Below are positions 19,032 through 28,515 of a stretch of 64,000 bases of DNA, piece after piece. The notes beneath the pieces were generated by a model, which searched no databases, was not told where the DNA came from, and saw nothing but the letters and a program-made list of their open reading frames with translations. Location of the stretch: positions 496,001 to 560,000 of the forward strand of contig NZ_CP038498.1 of assembly GCF_012427845.1 (NCBI RefSeq), in the 5' to 3' direction. Origin of the DNA: Pectobacterium punjabense. Its GTDB lineage: Bacteria; Pseudomonadota; Gammaproteobacteria; Enterobacterales; Enterobacteriaceae. The stretch's first letter is position 1, and each line of letters opens with the position of its first letter. The position numbers and the translations under genes are program-made.

Positions 19032-19898
19032 ATGGGAGTAGAACGAGTGAAAAAGACGAAAGAGAAGAAAGGAAAGAATACGTCGGTAGTATCATTCAGT
19101 ATCGATAAGGCTGTTGAGAAAAATTTAAATGATGCATTTTATTTTTACAGGAAGAAATCTAAGTCAAAGTTTGTTTCTGAGTTGATTGATCTTGCTTTAA
19201 ATGAAAAGAACTTTGATTTAATTTCAAGAAATAATGATCTTAAAGAAAAAATAAGTGAAAACGTAACAGATGAAATATACATGTTATGGTATAAATCAAT
19301 GTATACATATGGTATAAAAGAATTTTGTATATTTGATGATAATTGGTTTGTTTTAAATAGTGACGCCGTCGTAATTGATGACAAGTATAACGATCCCAAT
19401 GAAGTAAGTCAGAGAAACGAATTGTTTGCATTAGAAGAAAGGATATCAGTCATTTATAATACAATGATAAAGACACATGGTTTTTTCTCTATATACGTTA
19501 AAGGTATCTTGGAAAATGAAAACATAAAAATCCTGGCCTTAAAAATAAGAATTGAAAGATATAAAAAAAACGATATGGATAGAGATGACAATGAATACTG
19601 CAATTTCAAATATTTAATTACTTTTTTAGATGTGAGTGAAAACTTAACAAGCAAATCAAGGTATTATCTAGATTACAGCTCTATCAAAATGATTTCTGTA
19701 TTATCGATCTATGAAAATTCAATAAAAAACATCTTAAAAAAAGAACTGGGCATATCCCCACTCCATTATTTATATTGGTTGCCGATAAGAGCCTACAATC
19801 AATACTTTTTTTTTGCAGGTGTTAAAATACGAAAATATTCAAAAGATGAAATTGAATATGTCAAGAAGAACAAGATCATCATAGTGGACGCGACTTGA
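19032..19898 (+). CDS. Hypothetical 288-aa protein with a possible ribbon-helix-helix N-terminus
   Basis: Unrecognised protein with much higher A+T and a Lys/Asn/Ile/Tyr-rich composition unlike its neighbours. Residues about 18-55 (VVSFSIDKAVEKNLNDAF, then a helix ending FVSELIDLALNEK) have the beta-strand/two-helix look of a ribbon-helix-helix DNA-binding domain. The rest (60-288) shows no known motif; it has several Trp/Tyr-rich strands and no TM helix. It is alone between alpA and yfjP, a position where P4-like islands often carry exchangeable cargo. Base composition indicates separate, recent acquisition. Confidence 0.7.
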   Translation: MGVERVKKTKEKKGKNTSVVSFSIDKAVEKNLNDAFYFYRKKSKSKFVSELIDLALNEKNFDLISRNNDLKEKISENVTDEIYMLWYKSMYTYGIKEFCIFDDNWFVLNSDAVVIDDKYNDPNEVSQRNELFALEERISVIYNTMIKTHGFFSIYVKGILENENIKILALKIRIERYKKNDMDRDDNEYCNFKYLITFLDVSENLTSKSRYYLDYSSIKMISVLSIYENSIKNILKKELGISPLHYLYWLPIRAYNQYFFFAGVKIRKYSKDEIEYVKKNKIIIVDAT

Positions 19899-19948
19899 TG
19901 TTATTAGATTTTTCTCAGATAGATATTATCCCCATGCACACCCCAATC

Positions 19949-19974
19949 TGTGGCGGTTTTCAATAGCCGCCACA
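19949..19974 (+). promoter_or_regulatory. Hairpin in the yfjP leader
   Basis: TGTGGCGG (19949-19956) pairs perfectly with CCGCCACA (19967-19974), ending 26 nt before the yfjP ATG. No T-run follows. It is one of four hairpins placed 22-31 nt before start codons in this module. Confidence 0.6.
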
Positions 19975-20000
19975 CTGTTCTGTCTGTCTGAGAAATCCTT

Positions 20001-20876
20001 ATGCCCAACCACGAGAATCTGCGAGAGATACAGACGTCGCTGTCAGTATTGCCAGATAGCCTGCATCAGCGCGTCATTGACCACATTGAACAACTGATCC
20101 AATACGAACCCATCATCGGCATTATGGGAAAAACCGGTGTGGGTAAATCCAGTCTGTGTAATGCATTGTTTCAGGGGGAAGTGTCCCCGGTCAGTGATAA
20201 CAGTGCCTGCACCCGGCAGGCTCTTACGTTCCGGCTGTTATCAGGGCAACGCAGCATCCTGTTTGTCGATTTACCCGGTGTCGGTGAGAGTGAGGATAGG
20301 GATCGTGACTATGCCGCACTCTACCAGCACTGGCTGCCGCGCGTTGATATTGTCCTCTGGTTACTCAAGGCCGATGACCGAGCGCTTGCCATTGACCAGC
20401 ATATCTATCGCACCGTTATCGGTGAGCGCTACCGTGACAAAGTACTGTTTGTCCTGAATCAGGTTGATAAGCTGGAGCCTTGCCACGAGTGGGACAGGGA
20501 CACACAGCAACCCTCACTCAATCAGTCAGGCAATATTTATGCCCGTCGTGTCGCCGTGCGTTCTACCTTCTTTCCGACCCATCCGGTCTGCGCCGTGTCG
20601 GTAAAAACCGGCTGGGGCATGGCAGCAATGGTGGAGACGCTGTTTCAGTGTTTACCGCCTAAGGCCAGTAGTCCGTTGTCGGCCCGACTACAACCCAATT
20701 GGCGTTCAGTGGCTATTGAGAGTCGGGCTCGGGATGATTTTGCCCAATCGGTTGGCGACATACTTGATAGCGTGATTGCGCTACCTGCCGTCCCCGCACC
20801 ACTAAAAATACTTATCGGCGGCCTCAAACAAACCGTGGTGTCACTCGCCCGTTCATTGTGGTCCTTGCTGTTCTAG
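20001..20876 (+). CDS. yfjP: YfjP/YeeP-family GTPase
   Basis: 291-residue Era-like small GTPase. G1 is GIMGKTGVGKSS near residue 40, G3 is DLPGVGES, and G4 is NQVDK. The length and the C-terminal hydrophobic tail (VVSLARSLWSLLF) match E. coli YfjP (287 residues) of prophage CP4-57. The family has a conserved place in CbtA-type islands; its role is unknown. It is followed by yfjQ after 84 bp that contain a terminator-like hairpin. Confidence 0.92.
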   Translation: MPNHENLREIQTSLSVLPDSLHQRVIDHIEQLIQYEPIIGIMGKTGVGKSSLCNALFQGEVSPVSDNSACTRQALTFRLLSGQRSILFVDLPGVGESEDRDRDYAALYQHWLPRVDIVLWLLKADDRALAIDQHIYRTVIGERYRDKVLFVLNQVDKLEPCHEWDRDTQQPSLNQSGNIYARRVAVRSTFFPTHPVCAVSVKTGWGMAAMVETLFQCLPPKASSPLSARLQPNWRSVAIESRARDDFAQSVGDILDSVIALPAVPAPLKILIGGLKQTVVSLARSLWSLLF

Positions 20877-20905
20877 GCAACATCTAACCTTTTTATTCCC
20901 ATCTG

Positions 20906-20940
20906 GCCCTGTCGCTTTTGCGGCAGGGCTTTTATTTATT
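20906..20940 (+). terminator. Terminator-like hairpin between yfjP and yfjQ
   Basis: GCCCTG TCGC (from 20906) pairs with GCGG CAGGGC (to 20929) around a TTTT loop, followed by TTTTATTTATT. The yfjQ ATG is only 31 nt after the stem, so it may be an attenuator in the yfjQ leader as well as a terminator of yfjP. Confidence 0.75.
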
Positions 20941-20960
20941 CTTTTTCTGAGGACATTCCT

Positions 20961-21782
20961 ATGGTTCGTTTAGCTTCCCGCTTTGGTGCCGCCAATGTTA
21001 TCCGCCGTGACCGACCGTTAACACACGATGAATTGTTCCGCGTGGTCCCCAGCGTGTTTAGTGAGGACAAGCATGCGTCGCGCAGTGAACGCTACACCTG
21101 CATCCCGACCATCACCCTGCTGGATAGCCTCCAGCGTGAAGGGTTCCAGCCCTTCTTTGCCTGCCAGACCCGCGTCAGGGATATCGGCAAACGCGAGCAC
21201 ACCAAACATATGCTACGCCTGCGCCGGGAAGGACAAATCACCGGCCATCAGGTGCCGGAAATTATTCTGCTGAACAGTCATGACGGCTCAAGCTCTTACC
21301 AGATGTTGCCGGGGCTGTTTCGCAGTGTGTGTCAGAACGGCCTGATTTGTGGTGAATCGTTGGGTGAGGTTCGGGTGCCACACAAAGGCGATGTGGTTGG
21401 GCGGGTGATTGAAGGGGCTTATGAAGTGCTGGACACCTTTGAGCGTATTGATGAGAAGCGGGATGCGATGCAGTCACTGCTGTTGCCGCCACCGGCTCAG
21501 GTGGCGCTGGCTCAAGCGGCACTAACCTACCGCTTTGGTGAAGACCACCAGCCAGTCACAGCAGCGCAGATACTGGCTCCACGCCGCTGGCAGGATGAAT
21601 CCAACGACCTGTGGACCACCTATCAACGGGTACAGGAGAACCTGATAAAAGGCGGGCTGACTGGTCGCTCCGTGCAGGGAAGGCAGTCCCGTACGCGAGC
21701 CGTCAAAGGGATTGATGGCGATATCAAACTCAACCGGGCGCTGTGGGTGATGGCAGAAACCATGCTGGAAACATGCCAGTGA
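20961..21782 (+). CDS. yfjQ: YfjQ/YafZ-family protein (DUF932)
   Basis: 273 residues, near-collinear with E. coli YfjQ: MVRLASRFGAANVIRRDRPL, EIILLNSHDGSSSYQM, ICGESLGEVRVPHKGDVVG, and LWTTYQRVQENLIKGGL. DUF932 proteins occur in P4-like islands and plasmids; function unknown, with no membrane or signal sequences. It follows the yfjP hairpin and precedes yfjR with a 225-bp gap. Confidence 0.9.
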   Translation: MVRLASRFGAANVIRRDRPLTHDELFRVVPSVFSEDKHASRSERYTCIPTITLLDSLQREGFQPFFACQTRVRDIGKREHTKHMLRLRREGQITGHQVPEIILLNSHDGSSSYQMLPGLFRSVCQNGLICGESLGEVRVPHKGDVVGRVIEGAYEVLDTFERIDEKRDAMQSLLLPPPAQVALAQAALTYRFGEDHQPVTAAQILAPRRWQDESNDLWTTYQRVQENLIKGGLTGRSVQGRQSRTRAVKGIDGDIKLNRALWVMAETMLETCQ

Positions 21783-22007
21783 GTGATGGGCAACGTGTTA
21801 TCAGTCTGTAACCACCTGGACAGGGTGTGTCCGACCGTTAGCGTTTGCCCTCATAGCTTGTTTACCTCAATCGCCCCTCAGGCCGCATCCCACTGGCTTT
21901 CTTACTGAAAATAAAAATATTTTTCATAGTGTCCATACCCTGACCACGCCCCTCTTTAAAGTAATCACAGGATTTTCATTCCGTTAATTGCCTCAGGAGG
22001 CTGCACC

Positions 22008-22706
22008 ATGACACAAGCTGACCGCCGATATGACCGGCTGGCCGTCAGGCTGTCATTGATAATCAGCCGATTACTGGCGGGCGAAACGCTGAGCGTCAGA
22101 AAACTGGCAGCAGAGTTTGGCGTGTCTGCCCGTACCTTGCGGCGAGACTTTCGTGAACGGCTGATGTATCTCGACCTGGAATACCGCAACGGTCTTTGCC
22201 GTTTGCCGGAGCACCATAACCCGACACGGCATGGGCAGGATGTGCTGATGTTTGTCCGACAGACCGGGATGGAGAACGTGTTTCCCGGTCTGGATAACCG
22301 GCTGGTTAACACCCTGTTGGACAGCGGTGAGGACGCACCCTGTCTGGTCTGGCATCCTCCCCAGCGCGGTACGCCGACATTGCCGGGGCATTTTTACCGT
22401 CTGACTCGGGCAATTGGCGAGCAGCTACGAGTCACCGTTCTGGCCGACGGCCAGCGCTATGACGGGTTATCGCCTTATCGGCTTATCTGCCTGTATGGCG
22501 AGTGGTATCTGGTGGCTGAATCGCTGGGGCATCTTCTGGTCCTGCCACTGCATGAGATTCACGGCGTGACGGTGTCCACCGAGTCATTCCAGCGCCGCGA
22601 TGATATCTGCCATCTGACCACACAATCCGGCTTCATCACGGCATTGCCGCATTTTCGCTTTATTCACGATGTACTCACCACCTTCGGCACGTCTCCGACC
22701 ACATAA
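22008..22706 (+). CDS. yfjR: YfjR-type transcriptional regulator (HTH + WYL-like)
   Basis: 232 residues. The N-terminal DeoR-type HTH has ETLSVRKLAAEFGVSARTLRRDFRERL (about 25-50). The C-terminal half is WYL-like, with YRLICLYGEWYLVAESLG and ligand-binding-type strands. E. coli YfjR is 233 residues. AGGAGG lies 8 bp before the ATG. Likely controls genes of the module, but the operator is unknown. Confidence 0.88.
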   Translation: MTQADRRYDRLAVRLSLIISRLLAGETLSVRKLAAEFGVSARTLRRDFRERLMYLDLEYRNGLCRLPEHHNPTRHGQDVLMFVRQTGMENVFPGLDNRLVNTLLDSGEDAPCLVWHPPQRGTPTLPGHFYRLTRAIGEQLRVTVLADGQRYDGLSPYRLICLYGEWYLVAESLGHLLVLPLHEIHGVTVSTESFQRRDDICHLTTQSGFITALPHFRFIHDVLTTFGTSPTT

Positions 22707-22884
22707 GTCAGGGACGCGATGCCAACACCAGAGAAAACCAGAAAAACGGATAAAAAAGGACAGTACTCGTAGCGGCACACAGAGGCCGTTACCGGGCAGT
22801 TCAGTGAAGGACCACACCTGGCGTCACGGACAGGCACAGCCCTGTCTTGACGATATTCATGATGACTTCAACATAAAGGATACG

Positions 22885-23457
22885 ATGATGTTTACATACC
22901 TTCCGGGCAAACGGGGATGGCTGATAATCGGGCTACTGGCGACCTTCTCCGCTCAGGCCGAAACCGAGCTTCCTGCTCAGGTCACCTGGCTTACCTTCAA
23001 AAGACTTGGCTGGACCAACCCTGATGGGCTGAGTGATGACCAGTTAATCCGCATGACCTATAGAGGCAGAACGATTTTTAACTATCCCTGGACTGAGCAG
23101 TTTTTTGTCAGAGATGGCTACGGGCCACTGTTTCTGGCGAATAAAAAGGCCAAAACCCTTTCTCGGGTAAATATGAATACGCGGTCAAAAACATCAGGTG
23201 ACCTAGAAGTGGTCTATCGTGGTAACAAAACCAGCAACTGTACCTATGAAATTACCGACACAAAGGTCTACTTCAACGCCAATTTTGCCGACGGCAAACC
23301 CGAGCAGCCGACGTTATTGCTGAGTATTCCAGAAAAGTGTATCGACCAGAAAAAGATGGCGGAAATTAAGGCTCAGAAACGTGAACAAGAACAGAAACTG
23401 GGTAAATGGCTGGCAGACGGCTTCAACAAAGAGCACCACCGCCGTTACGGCTACTAA
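22885..23457 (+). CDS. Secreted hypothetical protein (190 aa)
   Basis: From the ATG at 22885 (or 22888) the protein has a signal peptide: basic MMFTYLPGKRGW, hydrophobic LIIGLLATF, cleavage after SAQA. The mature part has strands with Trp/Phe and a Lys/Glu-rich helix (KKMAEIKAQKREQEQKLGKW) near the C-terminus. No family recognised; by position it resembles the yfjS/yfjT region of CP4-57. The frame is open upstream to 22669, but only 22885 gives a signal peptide. Probably periplasmic and cotranscribed with the next two genes. Confidence 0.65.
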   Translation: MMFTYLPGKRGWLIIGLLATFSAQAETELPAQVTWLTFKRLGWTNPDGLSDDQLIRMTYRGRTIFNYPWTEQFFVRDGYGPLFLANKKAKTLSRVNMNTRSKTSGDLEVVYRGNKTSNCTYEITDTKVYFNANFADGKPEQPTLLLSIPEKCIDQKKMAEIKAQKREQEQKLGKWLADGFNKEHHRRYGY

Positions 23458-23492
23458 CCCTGAGACGTGTCCATTCATACAGAGGAACCCGC

Positions 23493-23966
23493 ATGAAACG
23501 CATCCCTTCACTTCTGTTTGCAGGCGCACTGCTGTTGCCGTTATCCGCACAGGCCGTACCTAACCTGTGGAGTGCCGATTCTGGTCAGGGTATCACCGAA
23601 TATCGGATAGCCAATACCGCAGGCAGTGTCTTTACCGTTAACTGTACCGGCAACCCCGACGAGGACAACACGCTGCAACACAGCGTGGCGGTGTCGCCTG
23701 CCGGTGGTCAGAGTGTCGATTCCCATTTTTCCACCGAGGTGTATATCGTCGTCGTTATCGATGACCAACAGTACGGTATTCCGTCCTCGTTAGGATGGCG
23801 TAATGCGGATAATGCCTGGTTCGCTTTTATTGAGGCGATTGGCAGCGCAACGCAGTTTGACGTTTATCTCAATGACCGGCATGTGGGTGCCTGGGAGCTC
23901 AGGCAGAAAAACGTGCAAAAGGTACTGGCTGATATCTCGTCATGTGCCACGACACACCGGGAATAA
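23493..23966 (+). CDS. Periplasmic hypothetical protein (157 aa)
   Basis: The start at 23493 has AGAGGA upstream and gives a clear signal peptide, MKRIPSLLFAGALLLPLSAQA, cut after AQA (21 residues). The mature protein is beta-rich with two Cys (VNCTG and SSCAT) that may form a disulfide. No enzyme motif. It lies 35 bp after the preceding secreted protein gene and 17 bp before a small membrane protein gene, so the three form one envelope-directed cluster. Possibly the YfjT counterpart by position only. Confidence 0.7.
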   Translation: MKRIPSLLFAGALLLPLSAQAVPNLWSADSGQGITEYRIANTAGSVFTVNCTGNPDEDNTLQHSVAVSPAGGQSVDSHFSTEVYIVVVIDDQQYGIPSSLGWRNADNAWFAFIEAIGSATQFDVYLNDRHVGAWELRQKNVQKVLADISSCATTHRE

Positions 23967-23983
23967 TCGGGAGAGGTAACGCT

Positions 23984-24217
23984 ATGCCCATTATTGCCAT
24001 CATCGTTATTGTCGTGGTTGTCATTATCTTAAGTAAAACCGGTATCTCGGACAGCCTTATTGGACTGGTTATCGCCACTGTTGCAGGGTTGCTAACCGGC
24101 AGCGGAACCGCAGGCGTTGCCAGCGTGGCACTGACACCGTTTCTGGGTATCCCGATAGGGCTGTTTGTCGGTGTAACCGTATTCGCCAAAGTACTACGCT
24201 GGTTTTCCCGACGCTAG
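23984..24217 (+). CDS. Small membrane protein (77 aa)
   Basis: Begins MPIIAIIVIVVVVIIL, an almost purely aliphatic TM helix. A Gly/Ala-rich second hydrophobic stretch (LVIATVAGLLTGSGTAG) follows, then a third hydrophobic run and a basic tail KVLRWFSRR. GAGAGG is 8 bp before the ATG. It is the last of three clustered envelope genes; function unknown. Confidence 0.65.
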   Translation: MPIIAIIVIVVVVIILSKTGISDSLIGLVIATVAGLLTGSGTAGVASVALTPFLGIPIGLFVGVTVFAKVLRWFSRR

Positions 24218-24252
24218 TGATAGCGTTAACCACACAAAGTAAATCCATCCCT

Positions 24253-24290
24253 GCCCCTGTTGCTTATGCAGCGGGGGCGCTTTATTTATT
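24253..24290 (+). terminator. Terminator-like hairpin before radC
   Basis: GCCCCTGTTGC (24253-24263) pairs with GCAGCGGGGGC (24268-24278), followed by GCTTTATTTATT. The stem ends 23 nt before the radC-like ATG and closely resembles the hairpin before yfjQ in sequence and position. Confidence 0.7.
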
Positions 24291-24301
24291 AAGGAATCAT
24301 C

Positions 24302-24775
24302 ATGTCATGCAATTCATGGGCTGGCGGCATCGCGTCCAGAGAGCAGCGCATCATCCAGATGGCGTTGTGCCTGCTGGAAAAACGCGTGCGTAAAAATGCG
24401 CGGCAGTTCAAAACCTCTGAGGACACTAAAAGCTGGTTAATGCTGGAACTCAGCAACCTGGAGCGTGAAGTCTTTATGGTGCTGTATCTGGATAACCAAC
24501 ACCGTCTGATAGAAAAGGAAGTTATCGCGCTGGGTGGTATCAACAGTACCGAAGTGCATCCGCGTGAAATTCTCAAAGCGGCCCTGCGTCATAACGCCGC
24601 CGCCGTGATACTGGCACACAATCATCCTTCCGGCTGTGCCGAGCCCAGTCAGGCTGACCGCCATATCACTGACAAGCTGAAGGACTCACTGTCACAACTC
24701 GACGTCAGAGTCCTCGATCATCTGGTTGTCGGCGGCGCTGAGGTAGTGTCGTTCGCTGAACGTGGCTGGCTGTGA
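24302..24775 (+). CDS. yfjY: RadC/YfjY-family JAMM protein
   Basis: 157-residue RadC-like protein. The JAMM/MPN+ metal motif is intact: [19 protein letters not shown] (H-x-H...D), with a conserved Glu upstream. Members are common in P4-like islands; despite the name, a DNA-repair role is not established. Followed 39 bp later by the cbeA-type antitoxin gene, the same order as yfjY-yfjZ-ypjF in E. coli. Confidence 0.9.
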   Translation: MSCNSWAGGIASREQRIIQMALCLLEKRVRKNARQFKTSEDTKSWLMLELSNLEREVFMVLYLDNQHRLIEKEVIALGGINSTEVHPREILKAALRHNAAAVILAHNHPSGCAEPSQADRHITDKLKDSLSQLDVRVLDHLVVGGAEVVSFAERGWL

Positions 24776-24814
24776 TGAGCACATTTACCACCGCACTTTT
24801 ATAAGGAAACCATC

Positions 24815-25150
24815 ATGCCATCATCGGAGACCCCGGAATGGGGACTAAAAAGTGCTGTCACTCCGCGATTCGGAGCCAGACTGGTGCAGGAAGGTAACCG
24901 TCTGCACTATCTGGCAGACCGGGCCAGCTTTATCGGTACGTTTAGCAAAACAGAAGCCCAAAGTCTGGAACGTTGCTTCCCTGAGCTAATTAAGCTGTTG
25001 GAACAGAAGCTACGCATGGGGGAACTGAATCCCCGTCAGCAGAACTGCGTCACGCTGCATTGCAACGAATGGATCTGTGAAGCCGATACGCTGGGCAGTG
25101 TTGGCTACGTGTATATTGTTATCTATCCCTCTTCGGCAACAGCAGAATAA
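24815..25150 (+). CDS. cbeA: CbeA/YfjZ-family antitoxin (type IV)
   Basis: 111 residues with the family pattern EWGLKSAVTPRFGARLVQEGNRL at the start and ELNPRQQNCVTLHC near the end. In E. coli, CbeA-type antitoxins counter CbtA by promoting MreB and FtsZ filament bundling rather than binding the toxin. AAGGA precedes the ATG; the toxin gene starts 68 bp downstream. Confidence 0.9.
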   Translation: MPSSETPEWGLKSAVTPRFGARLVQEGNRLHYLADRASFIGTFSKTEAQSLERCFPELIKLLEQKLRMGELNPRQQNCVTLHCNEWICEADTLGSVGYVYIVIYPSSATAE

Positions 25151-25218
25151 CCTGCAACGTCTCTCCCATCCTGAGCATTTTCCTGATGTTAACGACTTAA
25201 CCTGTAGAGAGTATTCCT

Positions 25219-25539
25219 ATGCAAACATCACCGGCAATCCCTCCACGGGAGGATAACCCCTGTCCGTCACCTATAACCGTCTGGCAACAACTGCTGACCT
25301 ACCTGCTGGAAAAGCACTACGGCCTGACGCTGAACGACACACCGTTCTGTGAGGAAAACGTAATTCAGGCGCATATCGATGCAGGCATCACGCTGGCCAA
25401 TGCCGTCAATTTTCTGGTGGAGAAATACGAACTGGTACGCATCGATCGCAACGGCTTTAACTGGCAGGAGCAATCACCGTTTCTCACGACTGTCGACATC
25501 CTTCGCGCCAGACGTGCAACGGGCTTACTTAAGGCATAA
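25219..25539 (+). CDS. cbtA: CbtA/YpjF-family toxin
   Basis: 106-residue CbtA-family toxin, which inhibits FtsZ and MreB polymerisation in E. coli. Visible blocks: [48 protein letters not shown], and the C-terminal [14 protein letters not shown]. Full length for the family (about 105-124). It forms a type IV toxin-antitoxin pair with the upstream gene. It looks intact. Confidence 0.9.
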   Translation: MQTSPAIPPREDNPCPSPITVWQQLLTYLLEKHYGLTLNDTPFCEENVIQAHIDAGITLANAVNFLVEKYELVRIDRNGFNWQEQSPFLTTVDILRARRATGLLKA

Positions 25540-25601
25540 AAATCCCGAGCTGTTTTCCAGTAACACCACACCAATCCTATTTATCTCTCTCCCCGATGCA
25601 T

Positions 25602-25637
25602 AATGCGCCAGCCGGTAAGGGCTGGCGCATTTGCTTT
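25602..25637 (+). terminator. Strong hairpin between cbtA and the DUF4942-like gene
   Basis: AATGCGCCAGCC (25602-25613) and GGCTGGCGCATT (25620-25631) pair perfectly over 12 bp, followed by TGCTTTT. It ends 22 nt before the ATG at 25654. Confidence 0.8.
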
Positions 25638-25653
25638 TATGTATGGACCACAA

Positions 25654-26138
25654 ATGATGCAAATTGAACCCGAGGTTTTAACCGAACACACCGAGCTGAT
25701 TTGCTCGACCAATATCGAACGTATCGTGACTGGACGTGATACCGCGCTGCAACAGATAGAACAGCTCCTCAACCAGCTACGGGCGATCTCAACACTAACA
25801 GCAACTATTGGCGGCGGCACGGCTGGAGACTGGGCGTTAAAGCAAGGGCATCGCTACGACTGCTGGCTAACAGAAGCACCCAACAAGGCGATGTCAGCCA
25901 TCACCCGCACACTGGATCGCAATATCTGGCGCGACCTGATGCTGAAATCCGGCATGTTGTCGCTGATGGATGCTGAAGCTCGCAGCCAGTGGCATAAAAA
26001 TCTCGATGAAGGGGAGCTACCGGCCATCAGTGAAGCCAATATCCTCAGCACCTTTGAGCAACTTCACCAGAGCAAGCTGGAAGTATTCGAGCGTGGGGTC
26101 ATCAACGTATTCAAAGGGCTATCGTGGGATTACAAGAC
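25654..26138 (+). pseudogene. DUF4942-like protein, truncated by IS insertion
   Basis: About 160 residues remain (MMQIEPEVLTEHTELIC ... VFKGLSWDYKT). This matches the N-terminal part of DUF4942 proteins that usually follow cbtA in these islands, as I recall the family. The frame enters an IS element at about 26139 and stops inside it. Sequence to the right of the IS (27386 onwards) does not continue the protein, so the rest is deleted. The starts at 25603 and 25639 are also open, but 25603 lies inside the hairpin. Confidence 0.7.
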
Positions 26139-26146
26139 TGTAGTGG

Positions 26147-27345
<1,199 letters not shown>

Positions 27346-27584
27346 TCACCTCTTATCAGGTGGCCAAATTCATTAAACCACTACAGCTTTCGGGGTCTTA
27401 TATCCTGGTGCAGCTGAGGATCAACGCACCGCCATCACCTTTACGGCATATAGACATGTTGGAAATTGTAGTTTGAAGCTCCTGAACAGATGGCATACGC
27501 AACACAAACTGGAAGGGAATATATTGCGACAATGCTAGCAAAATCAGTGGGATTCAAGCCTCCTGCTGCTCTCGGAATTTCATG

Positions 27585-28442
27585 TCACGCTACCTTATCG
27601 ACGTAGATAACCCTGTGATGTTCGGCATCAGCGATACTTTTCATGTGTGAGATTCTAGCGATGAGTAAAAAGGTAAGCAGATCCTTTATTCCATATTTTC
27701 TGTAGATATTATTTTTCATGTTGTTGGCGGTTTTATGGGTTATCGCCATCTTTTTTGCGATATCTTTTATTGATATTCCGTCTAACCAATAGCTGAAGAA
27801 TATTTTCTCATTCGGTGATAACGATATCGTCTTCCCTTTTATTTCTCTGAATGATGGCATGGCTGAGATAACTTTTTTAATTGTGCTCATCGATGTGTGT
27901 TTTGATAACAGTATTACCTTTTTTGCGATCATCACTGGCGCATGCCTGCGGTTGTTCAGAATAATAACCTTTCGTTCTTGGCTAGCGATATGGTGAGTTA
28001 ATAATGCCAGATCAATACCATGTTCAATATCAATAATAGATATTCCGGCATGATCATCTATTTTTATATTTTCAAATGCTTTTTTCGTGAAGATACAGGG
28101 GGTAATGATATCAATTGCTGGCTGGATCGTTGCTTTTTTCAGACATTCTCTAGGTACATAGGTATGATTTATCACTGTTAAATGATCAACATTAATCGCA
28201 ATCATGAAATCCCTCGGTCGTGATAGAGCGCTGGCAAAGGCCATGTCTATGTCAGTTTGCGTGTTCGCGTAGTGAATGGAGTAATCCATGATGTTGCTTG
28301 CCCACGAATCTATGTGACTTATTATTATTCTGATGGGAGCGACAGTTTGGGTCGCGTGAGGTAAAGAAGAAGGTTTTTTTCTTATGAAAGGTTTTAACGC
28401 GACGATTTGATGTGTGGGTAATAAGAAATAGCAAGTTCGCAT
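27585..28442 (-). CDS. LuxR-type HTH transcriptional regulator
   Basis: 285 residues as read from the ATG at 28442; the N-terminal 50 residues are basic and poorly conserved-looking, so Met52 (MDYSIHYANTQ) may be the true start. The C-terminal region (about 205-265) is a LuxR/FixJ HTH: LSPNEKIFFSYWLDGISIKDIAKKMAITHKTANNMKNNIYRKYG. The N-terminal part resembles a degenerate receiver without a clear phospho-acceptor Asp, in the manner of RcsB/BglJ-like partners. It is rather AT-rich and lies 73 bp downstream of the dynamin-like operon in the same direction. Confidence 0.75.
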   Translation of the reverse strand: MRTCYFLLPTHQIVALKPFIRKKPSSLPHATQTVAPIRIIISHIDSWASNIMDYSIHYANTQTDIDMAFASALSRPRDFMIAINVDHLTVINHTYVPRECLKKATIQPAIDIITPCIFTKKAFENIKIDDHAGISIIDIEHGIDLALLTHHIASQERKVIILNNRRHAPVMIAKKVILLSKHTSMSTIKKVISAMPSFREIKGKTISLSPNEKIFFSYWLDGISIKDIAKKMAITHKTANNMKNNIYRKYGIKDLLTFLLIARISHMKSIADAEHHRVIYVDKVA

Positions 28443-28515
28443 TGACTATCGTGTAAGTATAGCAATACGAACTTATTTTAGCCTTTATAGGGTTACATCC
28501 ATATGGACGCGATGC

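Noticed and set aside
22682..22692. CCTTCGGCAC near 22685, resembling the tRNA-Leu 3' end
   Set aside because: Only about 10 bases match and they lie inside yfjR coding sequence; not an attachment site.
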